From a virus: a stretch of DNA of 58,120 nt. Positions 22,104 to 28,919 of the stretch are shown piece after piece. The stretch lies in the IMG/VR virus record IMGVR_UViG_3300036978_000157, positions 1 through 58,120 of that record. One strand, written 5' to 3'. Each line of letters starts with the position of its first letter. The first letter of the stretch is position 1. The notes beneath the pieces were generated by a model. It was not told where the DNA came from. It did not search any database and worked only from the letters and a program-made list of their open reading frames with translations. A program made the position numbers and the translations under genes.

Positions 22104-22523
22104 ATGAAAAGAGAACAATACTTAGAATCAAGAGTATATGATGAACATGAGTATATCGAAGTAGAAGAAGCTACTATCGAGATGCTCAATGAAACATACA
22201 GCTTCAAGTCGTTAGGTGGCCCGTTCACCTATATGTCCGCTGGTGATGTTCTGAAAGAATATGACCATGCTGCCTTCCGCGAGACAGTAAATAACTATCA
22301 GGATTCAATGATCCGCGATGGTAACTGGATCGAGTATGACGATGCCTGCTGGTTTCCACCAGTTCAAGAGTTCATCGACAACATCAAAGAAGCTATCAAG
22401 GATGTTGACCCCTTCCATGTGGATGAAGGTGAACATCGTGGTTGGTATTACTATGATGACATGGCTATGTGGTTAGGCCCGTTCAACTCACCAGAAGATT
22501 GTTACAATCACGCTTGCCCATGA
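22104..22523 (+). CDS. hypothetical acidic protein
   Basis: The 139-residue protein is strongly acidic with many Tyr/Trp (RGWYYYDDMAMWLGPFNSPEDCYNH). Low pI and exposed aromatics can indicate DNA mimicry or anti-defence roles, but nothing specific is recognised. It is preceded by a leader element, and the next gene starts within its stop. Confidence 0.65.
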   Translation: MKREQYLESRVYDEHEYIEVEEATIEMLNETYSFKSLGGPFTYMSAGDVLKEYDHAAFRETVNNYQDSMIRDGNWIEYDDACWFPPVQEFIDNIKEAIKDVDPFHVDEGEHRGWYYYDDMAMWLGPFNSPEDCYNHACP

Positions 22524-22732
22524 ACAAAGTATTATTCAACGAAGGCAAACAAGGTTTTGCTCTTCATGGTATAACATCCCCAAAGTTCACAGGCAAATGC
22601 TCCGCTTGGTTTTGGAGCAATGGTAAGATGCATGGGTGCGAGTGGATCCGCCGCGATGGTCAGTCGCGTCTAATCCCTATGTTCACTCCAATGTATAGAT
22701 ACTTGGAATCGCTCGGCCCGATTTGGAAGTAA
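22520..22732 (+). CDS. small hypothetical protein
   Basis: The 70-residue, Trp/Gly-rich beta-type protein (KCSAWFWSNGKMHGCEWIRRDGQSRLIPMF) starts at the ATG overlapping the previous stop. The family is unknown. Confidence 0.6.
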   Translation: MNKVLFNEGKQGFALHGITSPKFTGKCSAWFWSNGKMHGCEWIRRDGQSRLIPMFTPMYRYLESLGPIWK

Positions 22733-22814
22733 CCAGACACTCTCCTCATTATCGTTCACGATAGTGGGGAGCAGTCTGGTAGCATGGTGCTACTGGAAAA
22801 CCAAAACTAATAAC
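22733..22814 (+). ncRNA. repeated structured leader element, copy D
   Basis: P1 CCAGAC 22733-22738 pairs with GTCTGG 22774-22779. P2 is CTCCTCATTATCG-TTCA-CGATAGTGGGGAG (22742-22771), containing the palindrome. P3 is TAGCA-TGG-TGCTA (22780-22792). The tail differs from the others (AAAACCAAAACTAATAAC before ATG 22815). Confidence 0.6.
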
Positions 22815-22970
22815 ATGACAACAAATACATTAATACGAAAACTAATAAATCTTGCTGGCGAAGCAATACATCTTGCTGACCAATACGCAGGAGGTCAGTC
22901 TGAAACTGTAACTGAACTATCTAATCAATTAAATGAATTGATGGAACACGCAGCAGAGGAAAATGAGTGA
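22815..22970 (+). CDS. small helical protein
   Basis: The 51-residue protein is acidic and amphipathic (LIRKLINLAGEAIHLADQYAGG...LSNQLNELMEHAAEENE). Its start is set by the leader element. The family is unknown. Two short helices could form a dimer. Confidence 0.6.
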   Translation: MTTNTLIRKLINLAGEAIHLADQYAGGQSETVTELSNQLNELMEHAAEENE

Positions 22971-22999
22971 GAACACATAACCTATACAAACAGAAACCT

Positions 23000-23203
23000 A
23001 TGTATACTATAATCGAACCACAAGAGTTTGAGCTTTATGCTCTTCTCCGACTCAAGTCAGCACTTAAATTAGAAGTTGCTGGCATGAAGCACAGCAGAGG
23101 ATCAGTCTACGCCAAGGTCAAGAAAGACTTTGGTTTCAAAGGAAACAAAGAGTCCGTTCTTAATCAACTCATCAACCACATCAGCAACAAATACAACCAA
23201 TGA
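23000..23203 (+). CDS. small hypothetical protein
   Basis: The 67-residue protein starts at ATG 23000, preferred over the GTG at 22967. It has a helical, basic middle (LLRLKSALKLEVAGMKHSRGSVYAKVKKDFGFKGNKESVLNQL). It is probably a small HTH-like or RNA/DNA-associated protein, but no motif is certain. The next gene's ATG overlaps its stop. Confidence 0.6.
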   Translation: MYTIIEPQEFELYALLRLKSALKLEVAGMKHSRGSVYAKVKKDFGFKGNKESVLNQLINHISNKYNQ

Positions 23204-23430
23204 AAAACACAAAACAAAAACCAATTGGCGATGAAATCATGGAACAAATCCATATGACTGGCACAACCTTCACTATTAAAATGGTTGAAGATTGCGAAGG
23301 TCAACCAACTGTTATCCTTAAAGATAACGATTGTGGTGACATGACAATCATCCAAACAATCGCCAATGAAATCAAGGTGACTCATCTTGATAACGACGAA
23401 ATCGAAGCAATTAAAGATGTTCTTCTATGA
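23200..23430 (+). CDS. small acidic protein
   Basis: The 76-residue protein has a beta-rich centre (TFTIKMVEDCEGQPTVILKDNDCGDMTIIQTI) and an acidic C-terminus. The ATG overlaps the preceding stop and its stop overlaps the next start. The family is unknown. Confidence 0.6.
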   Translation: MKNTKQKPIGDEIMEQIHMTGTTFTIKMVEDCEGQPTVILKDNDCGDMTIIQTIANEIKVTHLDNDEIEAIKDVLL

Positions 23431-23567
23431 GTGCTACAGAAAAAAACCAACCAACCTGCCTACCACCAGAGGCATACATCCGCATCATTCGCCACTGCGA
23501 AAACAATGTTCCGAAGTTCCGCTCTTCGGTCTATCCTAAACCGCAACCTGTTAAGTCTAAAAAATGA
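23427..23567 (+). CDS. small hypothetical protein upstream of the helicase
   Basis: The 46-residue protein (MSATEKNQPTCLPPEAYIRI...PVKSKK) is linked by four-base overlaps to both neighbours. The C-terminus is basic. The family is unknown. Confidence 0.5.
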   Translation: MSATEKNQPTCLPPEAYIRIIRHCENNVPKFRSSVYPKPQPVKSKK

Positions 23568-25198
23568 ACATTCAAGCATTACTCGATACAGTTGAGTTCT
23601 CTCAACCCATGTCCACTACAACCAAGCGTGGCCCTCGTCTTCTTCGGAAGGCGAGCGTCACCTCGGAGTTCTGGAATTTATACAGGGCAGATAAGGATGA
23701 CTACAAACAAGTCATGGGTGACCTTGGCTTCCAACTCTCCAAGTTCAGAGAGGAGTGGGAACTTGCTTGGTGGTCGAGGGCCGACTTATCGTTTCCGACA
23801 ATACCTTCCTCCTCACCAGAGAAGGTTGAGCCAGAGGTTAAATATGACCTTCCTCCACTCATCTATCCCGAAAAGTTGTTTGAGTATCAACTAACTTCAG
23901 TTCAACTCGCACTTCGTTCCATGTCTAAATACAATCGTGCATTGCTTGGACATGGCACTGGCATGGGCAAGACTGCTATTGCCCTTGCTGTAGCCCGTGA
24001 ACGTGGCAGGCGCGTTGCTGTCATCTGCCCCAAACCCATCACCACCGACTGGCATAGGCTTGCCAAATACCTCGGCGTTGAAACCTACGAAGTTTGTGGG
24101 TGGGAATGGGTCAAGACCGGCAAGAGTAAGATTGGTAGGTGGACAGATGATAAGAAGAAGGAATTCCAATTCATGCTGCCTCCAGATACCGATCTTATAT
24201 TCGATGAGGTTCACCGCGCCAAGGCTCAAGGCAATACACAGAATGCCTTCCTGCTCCGCGATGCTGTAGTCCAGAATGTGCCAACAATAGCATTATCGGC
24301 TACGATAGCTGATGATCCTACAAAGATGTGGGCAATCGGCCAGTTCCTCGGACTCCATCAAGGTGGTAAGGACTTCTTCCGCTTCCTCAACGCCAATGGA
24401 TGCTACAATACCAACTTCGGTATGCAGTTCAAGGGTAACAACAAAATACTCAAGAACCTTCATGGCCGTATCTTTCCAGATCGTGGCAATCGTCTCAAAC
24501 CATCTGATGTTGGTAGTGCCTTTCCAGAGACACTCATCCAAGCCAGAGCGTTTGATATGGATACTGCCCGTGATATCGCCAAGGAATACGATGAACTACT
24601 TATGAGGGTAGAGCAGATCAAGATGCAGGAGAATGCCGCTTCATCGATGGGTGCAGTCCTTGCTGAGATGACCCGCGCCCGTCAGAAGATCGAACTCTTC
24701 AAAGCACCAGCAGTCTGTGCTATGGTCAAGGATTTGATCGAGGAAGGTAACTCGGTCTTTATTGCAGTCAACTTCACCGAGACTCTCAAGTTCATGGAAG
24801 AAGAACTCAAGACTACCTGCTCCATTCGCGGTGGTCAGAGTGATATGGTTAGGAGAGGTAACATCGACTCATTCCAGAATGACAAGTCCAGAGTTATAAT
24901 CGGCATCATCCAAGCCTGTCGAGAAGGTCTGAACCTGCACGATCTAAACGGCAAATACTCAAGGGTTGCCCTCATCATGCCGACCTACTCAGTCTTCGAT
25001 CTCAAGCAGGTATTGGGTCGAGTCCATCGAGCAGGAGGTAAGTCTAAGTCCATTCAGTATCTCATCTACGCCGCTGGTGTAGACATCGAGGAGTCAGTAT
25101 GCAGTTCGCTGGATGCTAAACTCAAGCGCATGGATACCCTCATGGATGGTGAGGTGGATGGGACGATATCAGTAGCACCGAAAGAAGTGAATGCCTAA
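23564..25198 (+). CDS. SNF2/DEAD-type superfamily 2 helicase
   Basis: The 544-residue protein has two RecA-like lobes. A Q-like entry LFEYQLTSVQLA is near 105-116, Walker A GTGMGKT at 131-137 and motif II DEVH at 214-217. Motif III SAT is at 245-247 and motif VI QVLGRVHRAGG near 486-496. It is most like small phage SNF2-family translocases acting on branched or protein-bound DNA during replication or recombination. An N-terminal ~95-residue extension has no known domain. It is the last gene of the operon and is followed by a terminator. Two palindrome copies lie inside (23786, 24293). Confidence 0.87.
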   Translation: MNIQALLDTVEFSQPMSTTTKRGPRLLRKASVTSEFWNLYRADKDDYKQVMGDLGFQLSKFREEWELAWWSRADLSFPTIPSSSPEKVEPEVKYDLPPLIYPEKLFEYQLTSVQLALRSMSKYNRALLGHGTGMGKTAIALAVARERGRRVAVICPKPITTDWHRLAKYLGVETYEVCGWEWVKTGKSKIGRWTDDKKKEFQFMLPPDTDLIFDEVHRAKAQGNTQNAFLLRDAVVQNVPTIALSATIADDPTKMWAIGQFLGLHQGGKDFFRFLNANGCYNTNFGMQFKGNNKILKNLHGRIFPDRGNRLKPSDVGSAFPETLIQARAFDMDTARDIAKEYDELLMRVEQIKMQENAASSMGAVLAEMTRARQKIELFKAPAVCAMVKDLIEEGNSVFIAVNFTETLKFMEEELKTTCSIRGGQSDMVRRGNIDSFQNDKSRVIIGIIQACREGLNLHDLNGKYSRVALIMPTYSVFDLKQVLGRVHRAGGKSKSIQYLIYAAGVDIEESVCSSLDAKLKRMDTLMDGEVDGTISVAPKEVNA

Positions 25199-25207
25199 AA
25201 AACAAAT

Positions 25208-25242
25208 AGCCCACAGGGAATAAAATCCTTGTGGGCTTTTTT
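25208..25242 (+). terminator. intrinsic terminator between convergent operons
   Basis: AGCCCACAGG pairs with CCTTGTGGGCT, then TTTTTTGTTG. The other strand also has a T-rich tail, so it probably works in both directions for the helicase gene and the leftward 25263 gene. A palindrome copy follows at 25247-25262. Confidence 0.9.
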
Positions 25243-25262
25243 GTTGTTATCGTTTCCGATAT

Positions 25263-25550
25263 TTACGGAGTAAACAGAAGTGGTTGGTTATCCTTCTCCT
25301 TCTCTGGTTCATCGAAGCGTTTGCGGAACTGAGCATTCTGATAATACATGAATGCAAGTTCCAGATACTTGATACACTCAAACCCTTCACCCTTGCGGGA
25401 TTCTGATTTGATGACCATCATGCTTGCTGTATGCAACAGGCTTGCCATTGCATGGACTCGTTCGTTTAGTGTCTCGTCGCCGCTCTTAATGAAGGTAAAC
25501 GCTTCAAGGACAGCTTTCGAGGTTTCGTTTTGTTGTGTTGGTTCTGACAT
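25263..25550 (-). CDS. small protein resembling the Acb2/Tad1 hairpin family
   Basis: The 95-residue, all-helical protein has a C-terminal helix CIKYLELAFMYYQNAQFRK. This fits the L-E-x-A-x-M-W/Y-x-N-x-A signature I associate with the Acb2/Tad1 hairpin fold (proteins that sequester cyclic-nucleotide signals of CBASS/Thoeris defence). A helix with LNERVHAMASLLHTASMMV precedes it, matching the two-helix layout. The length is near Acb2-like proteins with a short N-terminal extension. The similarity is from memory of the pattern only. It could be an unrelated helical hairpin. It is the last gene of the leftward operon. Confidence 0.5.
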   Translation of the reverse strand: MSEPTQQNETSKAVLEAFTFIKSGDETLNERVHAMASLLHTASMMVIKSESRKGEGFECIKYLELAFMYYQNAQFRKRFDEPEKEKDNQPLLFTP

Positions 25551-25552
25551 AA

Positions 25553-25807
25553 TTATTTGTTTTCTGTGTTTTGTTTTCTTGCTATTTCCAAGTTGGTTAA
25601 TCTTTCTGCTTCAGCTTTCCAATCATTGCGTTCTCTTTCAATCATTGCTAATCTTACTAACAAGCGAGAGTTGATAATCTGGAGTCTTGATTTTTCTTTC
25701 TCTGATCTTTCCAAGATTTCCTGCCTATCATTCAACGCTTTATTTGCAATGCCTATAAGTTGCTCTGATGAAAACACGCATAGCTTAACCAGTATTTTTT
25801 CAATCAT
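25553..25807 (-). CDS. small coiled-coil protein
   Basis: The 84-residue protein starts at the ATG at 25807, which overlaps the previous gene's stop (ATGA); an upstream in-frame start (25831) is less likely. It has a heptad-rich helix (NDRQEILERSEKEKSRLQIINSRLLVRLAMIERERNDWKAEAERL). Its function is unknown. Confidence 0.6.
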   Translation of the reverse strand: MIEKILVKLCVFSSEQLIGIANKALNDRQEILERSEKEKSRLQIINSRLLVRLAMIERERNDWKAEAERLTNLEIARKQNTENK

Positions 25808-26775
25808 GCTTCCTTTCCGAATTTCAGCCATTCATTTTCTGCTGGATCGAACCATGACTTGTCGGACAGGTCGATCAAGAGTTGGTGTTCCTGCACTTCC
25901 TCTGGCATATTGCGAAGGACTTCTGAGTTGGAGAAGTTGCCGACATTGAGGAGCAGGAAGCGATGACCCGCTGGCTTGTCGTCTTTACCTTGCTCGCTAC
26001 GCACTCGGTTGCGAACCTCAGTCGAGGATAGCTTCTCGGTCTTCGCGGCCTCAAGAAGTTCCTTCTGTTTATTGGTGCTGTTATCCCCGAAGTTGGCGTT
26101 ACCGATCTCTCGGTAGACAGTGAATGGTAGGGTAGCGTCACGCATCTCTGCTGTGAATACACGGCAAGCACGGGCGTATCCAGAGACTGTGCTGTAGCTC
26201 TTCTTGAAGTTAGCACAGAGTTGGTTCACTACATCCTCATGCCCTGCGTTCTCCAAGGCTACCACCGAATCACCGATGATCCATTGCGCTCCGCTTTCGA
26301 GAGTCAGACCGAAGGCGAATGCTGCCACCCAGTCTTTCATCTCTACCTCGCCGCGAGGAACGCACTGCGTCATGCCTGCACCGATGTCGAACTTCTTGGT
26401 GAACGAGGAGAGTTCAAGCCCGTCCTTCACGCTCTCCACAAGGGCAAGCGATTGGTTCTTGGGTTGCTCGACTGGTTCATCTTCTTCTACCTCTACTACT
26501 GGATTGGCAAGGCGTTCTTCTGCCATCTCCTCGGCCATGTCGAGGTCGGCACTCATCTTCTCAAACATCTCCAGCATTTCATCTGGTGCATCGTCTTCAA
26601 GATATTCGTTCTTCGTTACTTTTGACCATGCCTTCTTGATATGGGTTTCGGTGATGTTGATACCCGGCCATTCGGTCTTAACGAACTCGCCCATTTGGCG
26701 AAGGTATGTGGACAGAGGGACAATGATTCCCTCTTGAGTTGGGCTGAACAATTCTAATTCTGGTTTCTTTTTCAT
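25804..26775 (-). CDS. putative DNA-binding protein
   Basis: The 323-residue protein has an acidic linker (about 75-105, VVEVEEDEPVEQP). The region from about 145 to 260 (GAQWIIGDSVVALENAGHEDVVNQLCANFKKSYSTVSGYARACRVF ... LPFTVYREI) has the W-x-I/L-G-D ... S-x-x-T-V ... R-x-x-L-x-F pattern of the helix-turn-helix domains seen in LmbU/ParB-like accessory proteins. It may organise or mark phage DNA. Function uncertain. It is co-transcribed with SSB-like and nuclease genes. Confidence 0.5.
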   Translation of the reverse strand: MKKKPELELFSPTQEGIIVPLSTYLRQMGEFVKTEWPGINITETHIKKAWSKVTKNEYLEDDAPDEMLEMFEKMSADLDMAEEMAEERLANPVVEVEEDEPVEQPKNQSLALVESVKDGLELSSFTKKFDIGAGMTQCVPRGEVEMKDWVAAFAFGLTLESGAQWIIGDSVVALENAGHEDVVNQLCANFKKSYSTVSGYARACRVFTAEMRDATLPFTVYREIGNANFGDNSTNKQKELLEAAKTEKLSSTEVRNRVRSEQGKDDKPAGHRFLLLNVGNFSNSEVLRNMPEEVQEHQLLIDLSDKSWFDPAENEWLKFGKEA

Positions 26776-26820
26776 TTTGTTGTTGGTGTTATTAGGTTGG
26801 GTGTTCTGGGGAGAACAGAA

Positions 26821-27636
26821 TCAATATGGAATCTCGTCTGCTTCCTCTTCAATAGGAGCATCGAGGTTGAAGTCTATTGCTGCTTGCTCTACGCACTTAG
26901 CGAATGGAGTTGTGAACCCCTTCTCCAAGTAGAATTGGTAGAGTTTGGTTAGGTCTTTCTTGCCAATCTCGGCGAGCTTCTCACCCTTGTGTGATCCACT
27001 TGGGACGATAGCAGATGCCCAATCTTTAGGATCGAGTTCTGCTGGTTCCTCCGCTTTAGGTTGAGACTTTGGTTCTGACTTACCAATGGAGATACCTTTG
27101 CGGTTAGCTTCGATGAAGACCGACGAGACATACGCCCGAAGAGTCTCTTCATCTGTGACTTTGCCGAGATAGGCCATGCGAACCAAGGAGTCGATGTAAA
27201 GGTGGGTCTCTACGATCTTATCCAACTCCTGCTCTGGATTATCGGAAACGATACTCTTGGGTGTTGATGCTACACGGGGCGGCTCCTCGTTTTGATTTTG
27301 GAACTCCACTTTACCCGTGGCAGTTACCTTGATGATGTCACGATCCACTTTCCCGTTCTTACCATCGTAGGTTTCATGCTCAAGTGATACACCCGTTAGT
27401 CCATGCTTACCTCGGACTGAAGAAAGCGTAACTACATTTCCTTTCAATGATTGCTCTTGATTATTGTTGAAGAACTTGAGTCCGTAGGTTTGCCCGTCGA
27501 TCTCAATGTCTCCACCTTGGATCACGAACTCACCTTTCGGGCCGTTGAATGTCTTCGGTTCCCACAATTTAGTGACCTTGCCAGTCACTCGCTTGATGAT
27601 GTCTTTCTGTTCGATTCCTTCTAATTGGTTACTCAT
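26821..27636 (-). CDS. OB-fold / single-stranded-DNA-binding-like protein
   Basis: In this 271-residue protein the N-terminal ~110 residues are beta-rich (ITGKVTKLWEPKTF... GEFVIQGGDIEIDGQTYGLKFFN... NVVTLSSVRGKHG), as expected for an OB fold. A long linker follows. The C-terminal part (about 205-250) has SGSHKGEKLAEIGKKDLTKLYQFYLEKG, similar to a small domain in exonuclease-associated phage proteins. The very end is acidic (DAPIEEEADEIPY), like the protein-interaction tails of SSBs. Its neighbour is a PD-(D/E)XK nuclease, which fits a replication/recombination role. Confidence 0.55.
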   Translation of the reverse strand: MSNQLEGIEQKDIIKRVTGKVTKLWEPKTFNGPKGEFVIQGGDIEIDGQTYGLKFFNNNQEQSLKGNVVTLSSVRGKHGLTGVSLEHETYDGKNGKVDRDIIKVTATGKVEFQNQNEEPPRVASTPKSIVSDNPEQELDKIVETHLYIDSLVRMAYLGKVTDEETLRAYVSSVFIEANRKGISIGKSEPKSQPKAEEPAELDPKDWASAIVPSGSHKGEKLAEIGKKDLTKLYQFYLEKGFTTPFAKCVEQAAIDFNLDAPIEEEADEIPY

Positions 27637-28498
27637 TTGATTTGTATGTTGCTTTGTAGTAGTGGCAGAAGGGTGCTACGGAGCAGTAACGCTCGCATCG
27701 CATATCTCCGCCGCTTCGTTTTTCGATTGAGTGTTTCGCGCCATAGGTAGGAAGGAGTTGTTGTGCTTCCTCAAATGTCTCGCACACTTTAGCTGCTCGT
27801 TTGTTCCCGTCCTTCTTGATGGCAAAGGTATCTGGTTTAGCCCAGCGTTCCTTTGGATCACAGCACGGAATGGTATCGTCTGGCATGGTAGCCGCTGCTT
27901 GGTGAAGTTTAACTCTCTCCGTAGCGTAGCGGACTACCTCTTCGTTATCCCACAATGGTATGTCTACGATGTGGACTGCACACTGGGGATACTCTTTGTC
28001 AAACTCGGCCTTGCTCGCCTGCCAGTCCCGAAGGATGGCGACGATCTGACCTTTCTTGACTTCGTATCCATACTCCCTCCAGAGCATGGCGTTCAGATTG
28101 ATCTGCGCTTCCCACTCTGTCTTTCCTCCGAGAAGGAAGGAGAATACCGATGTGACTTTGAAGTCGGAGATTACTTGGTTGCCTGTCTCATACAAGTCAG
28201 TTTGACCCGTGAGTGTCCAACCATTGATCTCTTTGTAGAGACGCTTCTCAGTCATCTCTTCTTCACCGCCTGCCAATTCAAGAACCTTGTGAACCGATTG
28301 ACCGAGCAATGCCCACACCCTGTCGGATGCGTCTTCTACGATCTGGTCGGAATACCTTTTCTTGAGTTGGTTGATCTTCGGTGGCCCGATAAGGGTAGTC
28401 ACCGAGATGTCTGCCTTCTTAGTTCCTGCCATATACCCGTCATGGGATAGTGCGCGGAACATAGGCGCAGGAAGATCAAAGTTATTTGTGATCTTCAT
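27629..28498 (-). CDS. PD-(D/E)XK nuclease, RecB/Cas4-like
   Basis: The 289-residue protein has H70, then TGQTD101LYE, then SD112-F-K114 and Q132-x-N, the H...D...D-x-K...Q order of RecB/Cas4-family exonucleases. A C-terminal Cys set (IPCCDP near 210 and RCERYCSVAPFC near 268-279) could hold an iron-sulphur cluster, as in Cas4/AddB. It is probably a recombination or end-processing exonuclease working with the SSB-like neighbour, with which it overlaps by 8 bases. No cas1/cas2 or CRISPR is nearby. Confidence 0.82.
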   Translation of the reverse strand: MKITNNFDLPAPMFRALSHDGYMAGTKKADISVTTLIGPPKINQLKKRYSDQIVEDASDRVWALLGQSVHKVLELAGGEEEMTEKRLYKEINGWTLTGQTDLYETGNQVISDFKVTSVFSFLLGGKTEWEAQINLNAMLWREYGYEVKKGQIVAILRDWQASKAEFDKEYPQCAVHIVDIPLWDNEEVVRYATERVKLHQAAATMPDDTIPCCDPKERWAKPDTFAIKKDGNKRAAKVCETFEEAQQLLPTYGAKHSIEKRSGGDMRCERYCSVAPFCHYYKATYKSNE

Positions 28499-28716
28499 TA
28501 TTCGGTAACTGCTGGGAGTTTGCCTTCAAAGCAGACCGCGAGGATTTCCGACACGCCCTTGAGGTGGTCGCCAGTTTTGATGACTGCTGATGCACTTGCC
28601 AGATTGCCGAGATCGAACTTGCCATCCGCTGCTGTTGCAGAAACGAGGCGAAGGTAGATTTCTTTTTGAAGCTCACTTGGAGCAGTTGTTTTTGTAGGTG
28701 TAGGTTTGTCTTTCAT
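28498..28716 (-). CDS. small hypothetical protein, first gene of the leftward operon
   Basis: The 72-residue protein starts at ATG 28716, about 33 bases after the predicted transcription start. A GTG at 28749 would be too close to the promoter. It has a Lys/Thr/Pro-rich N-terminus and a helical remainder (ELQKEIYLRLVSATAADGKFDLGNLASASAVIKTG). Its stop overlaps the nuclease start. The family is unknown. Confidence 0.6.
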   Translation of the reverse strand: MKDKPTPTKTTAPSELQKEIYLRLVSATAADGKFDLGNLASASAVIKTGDHLKGVSEILAVCFEGKLPAVTE

Positions 28717-28756
28717 TAGTTTTTTGTGGACGGAGGTTGTGCCGTTCACAAGATAG

Positions 28757-28784
28757 ATACTACAGAAGTTCCGATAATCGTCAA
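28757..28784 (-). promoter_or_regulatory. leftward promoter of the nuclease/SSB-like operon
   Basis: Read leftward there is TTGACG (28784-28779), a 16-bp spacer and TAGTAT (28762-28757). A palindrome half-site (CCGATAATCG, 28771-28780) overlaps the -35 region. Confidence 0.6.
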
Positions 28785-28814
28785 TAGATTTTTATTATTT
28801 TTATGAAAATAATT

Positions 28815-28830
28815 TTATCGGTAACGATAA
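28815..28830. repeat. dispersed palindrome in the 28.8 kb intergenic region
   Basis: TTATCGGTAACGATAA lies between the late-operon terminator and the leftward early promoter. Confidence 0.8.
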
Positions 28831-28864
28831 TAGAAAACGCACCCCAGATTTCTCCGAGGTGCGT
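28830..28864 (-). terminator. terminator at the end of the late operon
   Basis: Read leftward, ACGCACC (28864-28858) and GGTGCGT (28843-28837) form the stem around a 14-base loop with partial inner pairing. TTTTCTATT follows. It lies 56 bases beyond the stop of the giant gene. Confidence 0.7.
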
Positions 28865-28919
28865 CCCCTAATGAATAACACGAAACAGCAACAAGCTGCG
28901 GAGGTAGATTACATCAGCC

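Noticed and set aside
27731-28450. Rightward 239-codon frame antisense to the PD-(D/E)XK gene
   Set aside because: The opposite strand has clear catalytic motifs. This frame has no start signal or family.
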